Both the position numbers and the translations under genes were made by a program. A DNA stretch of 5,741 nt, from positions 14,021-19,761 of the forward strand of contig DIMT01000009.1 of the NCBI GenBank assembly GCA_002425705.1. The letters are read 5' to 3'. Positions 5,592-5,741 of this stretch are shown in pieces. The DNA is from Firmicutes bacterium UBA5559. Lineage in GTDB: Bacteria; Bacillota; Clostridia; Peptostreptococcales; Anaerovoracaceae. Within the stretch, counting starts at the first letter, position 1, and each line of letters starts with the position of its first letter. The notes below the pieces were generated by a model that had not been told where the DNA came from, searched no databases, and worked only from the letters and a program-made list of their open reading frames with translations.

Positions 5592-5741
5592 CTAAAGATC
5601 GTAATACATTCCCATCTCTGCAGGGTGGGGAATCTTATTGATCCGGTCCGCCTCCTGCCTTTTGTCTCGAATCCAGGTATCGATCAGGACCTTGGGAAAG
5701 ACTCCCCCGCGGGTCAGATATTCCTGATCCTCCTCCAGGGT
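5592..5741 (-). CDS. glnA: Glutamine synthetase type I, C-terminal 49 residues
   Basis: Only the end of the gene is inside the window; the 5' part lies beyond 5741. Glutamine synthetase condenses glutamate and ammonia with ATP to form glutamine and acts as a cytosolic dodecamer. The visible tail follows the conserved end of type I enzymes: EEDQEYLTRGGVF (with the GGVF motif), then LIDTWIRDKR, then PHPAEMGMYYDL before the TAG stop at 5592-5594. This pattern (D..FL..GGVF...LI..WI..K, PHP.E...YYD) is typical of GSI and unlike the tail of the larger GSIII enzymes. The regulatory adenylylation region lies upstream and cannot be judged. It has its own terminator and is separate from the sulfur operon downstream. 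The short fragment limits confidence, but the motif match is good. Confidence 0.85.
   Translation of the reverse strand, partial: TLEEDQEYLTRGGVFPKVLIDTWIRDKRQEADRINKIPHPAEMGMYYDL

Overview
This window looks like a chromosomal segment of a low-to-mid GC Firmicute, most likely an anaerobic member of the Clostridia. That assignment is inference. It rests on strong AGGAGG-type ribosome binding sites, textbook TTGACA-N17-TATAAT-type promoters, short intrinsic terminators, and a gene set that includes clostridial-style TrmU/MnmA, LarE, XdhC and NifS. Every supported gene lies on the minus strand, so transcription runs from high to low coordinates. No RNA gene, mobile element or CRISPR array was found.

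Read in the direction of transcription, the window opens with the last 49 codons of a type I glutamine synthetase (5592-5741). A long perfect hairpin (5547-5585) follows it and probably terminates it. A strong promoter (5497-5525) then starts a tightly packed four-gene operon: a NifS/IscS-type cysteine desulfurase (4245-5432), an XdhC/CoxI-family molybdenum-cofactor chaperone (3287-4207), a LarE-type PP-loop sulfur transferase (2396-3259) and the tRNA 2-thiouridylase MnmA (1312-2406). The gaps are 37 and 27 bases, followed by an 11-base overlap. The operon ends in an intrinsic terminator whose stem contains the mnmA stop codon. The common theme is sulfur handling: the desulfurase makes persulfide from cysteine. 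MnmA needs it for the s2U34 tRNA modification, and XdhC-type proteins present Mo cofactor for sulfuration by NifS-like enzymes. LarE-type enzymes thiolate a nickel-pincer precursor, either with their own cysteine sulfur or with sulfur delivered through a cluster.

The most unusual protein is the XdhC homologue. Its two domains are in reverse order to the textbook layout: the Rossmann domain is N-terminal and the CoxI-like domain is C-terminal. LarE and MnmA each carry a CxxC pair plus a third distant cysteine, the pattern associated with Fe-S-dependent thiolases. No Mo-hydroxylase, larA, larB or larC gene is visible, so the partners of XdhC and LarE are elsewhere or different.

A second operon starts at another consensus promoter (1257-1285), immediately beyond the mnmA terminator. 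It encodes a carboxymuconolactone decarboxylase/AhpD-like protein (672-1199) and a short-chain dehydrogenase (1-666, cut by the window edge). The dehydrogenase has the sequence hallmarks of the mycofactocin-coupled SDR family, which suggests a redox function using a bound, non-exchanging NAD. The AhpD-like protein keeps the CxxC but lacks the usual histidine.
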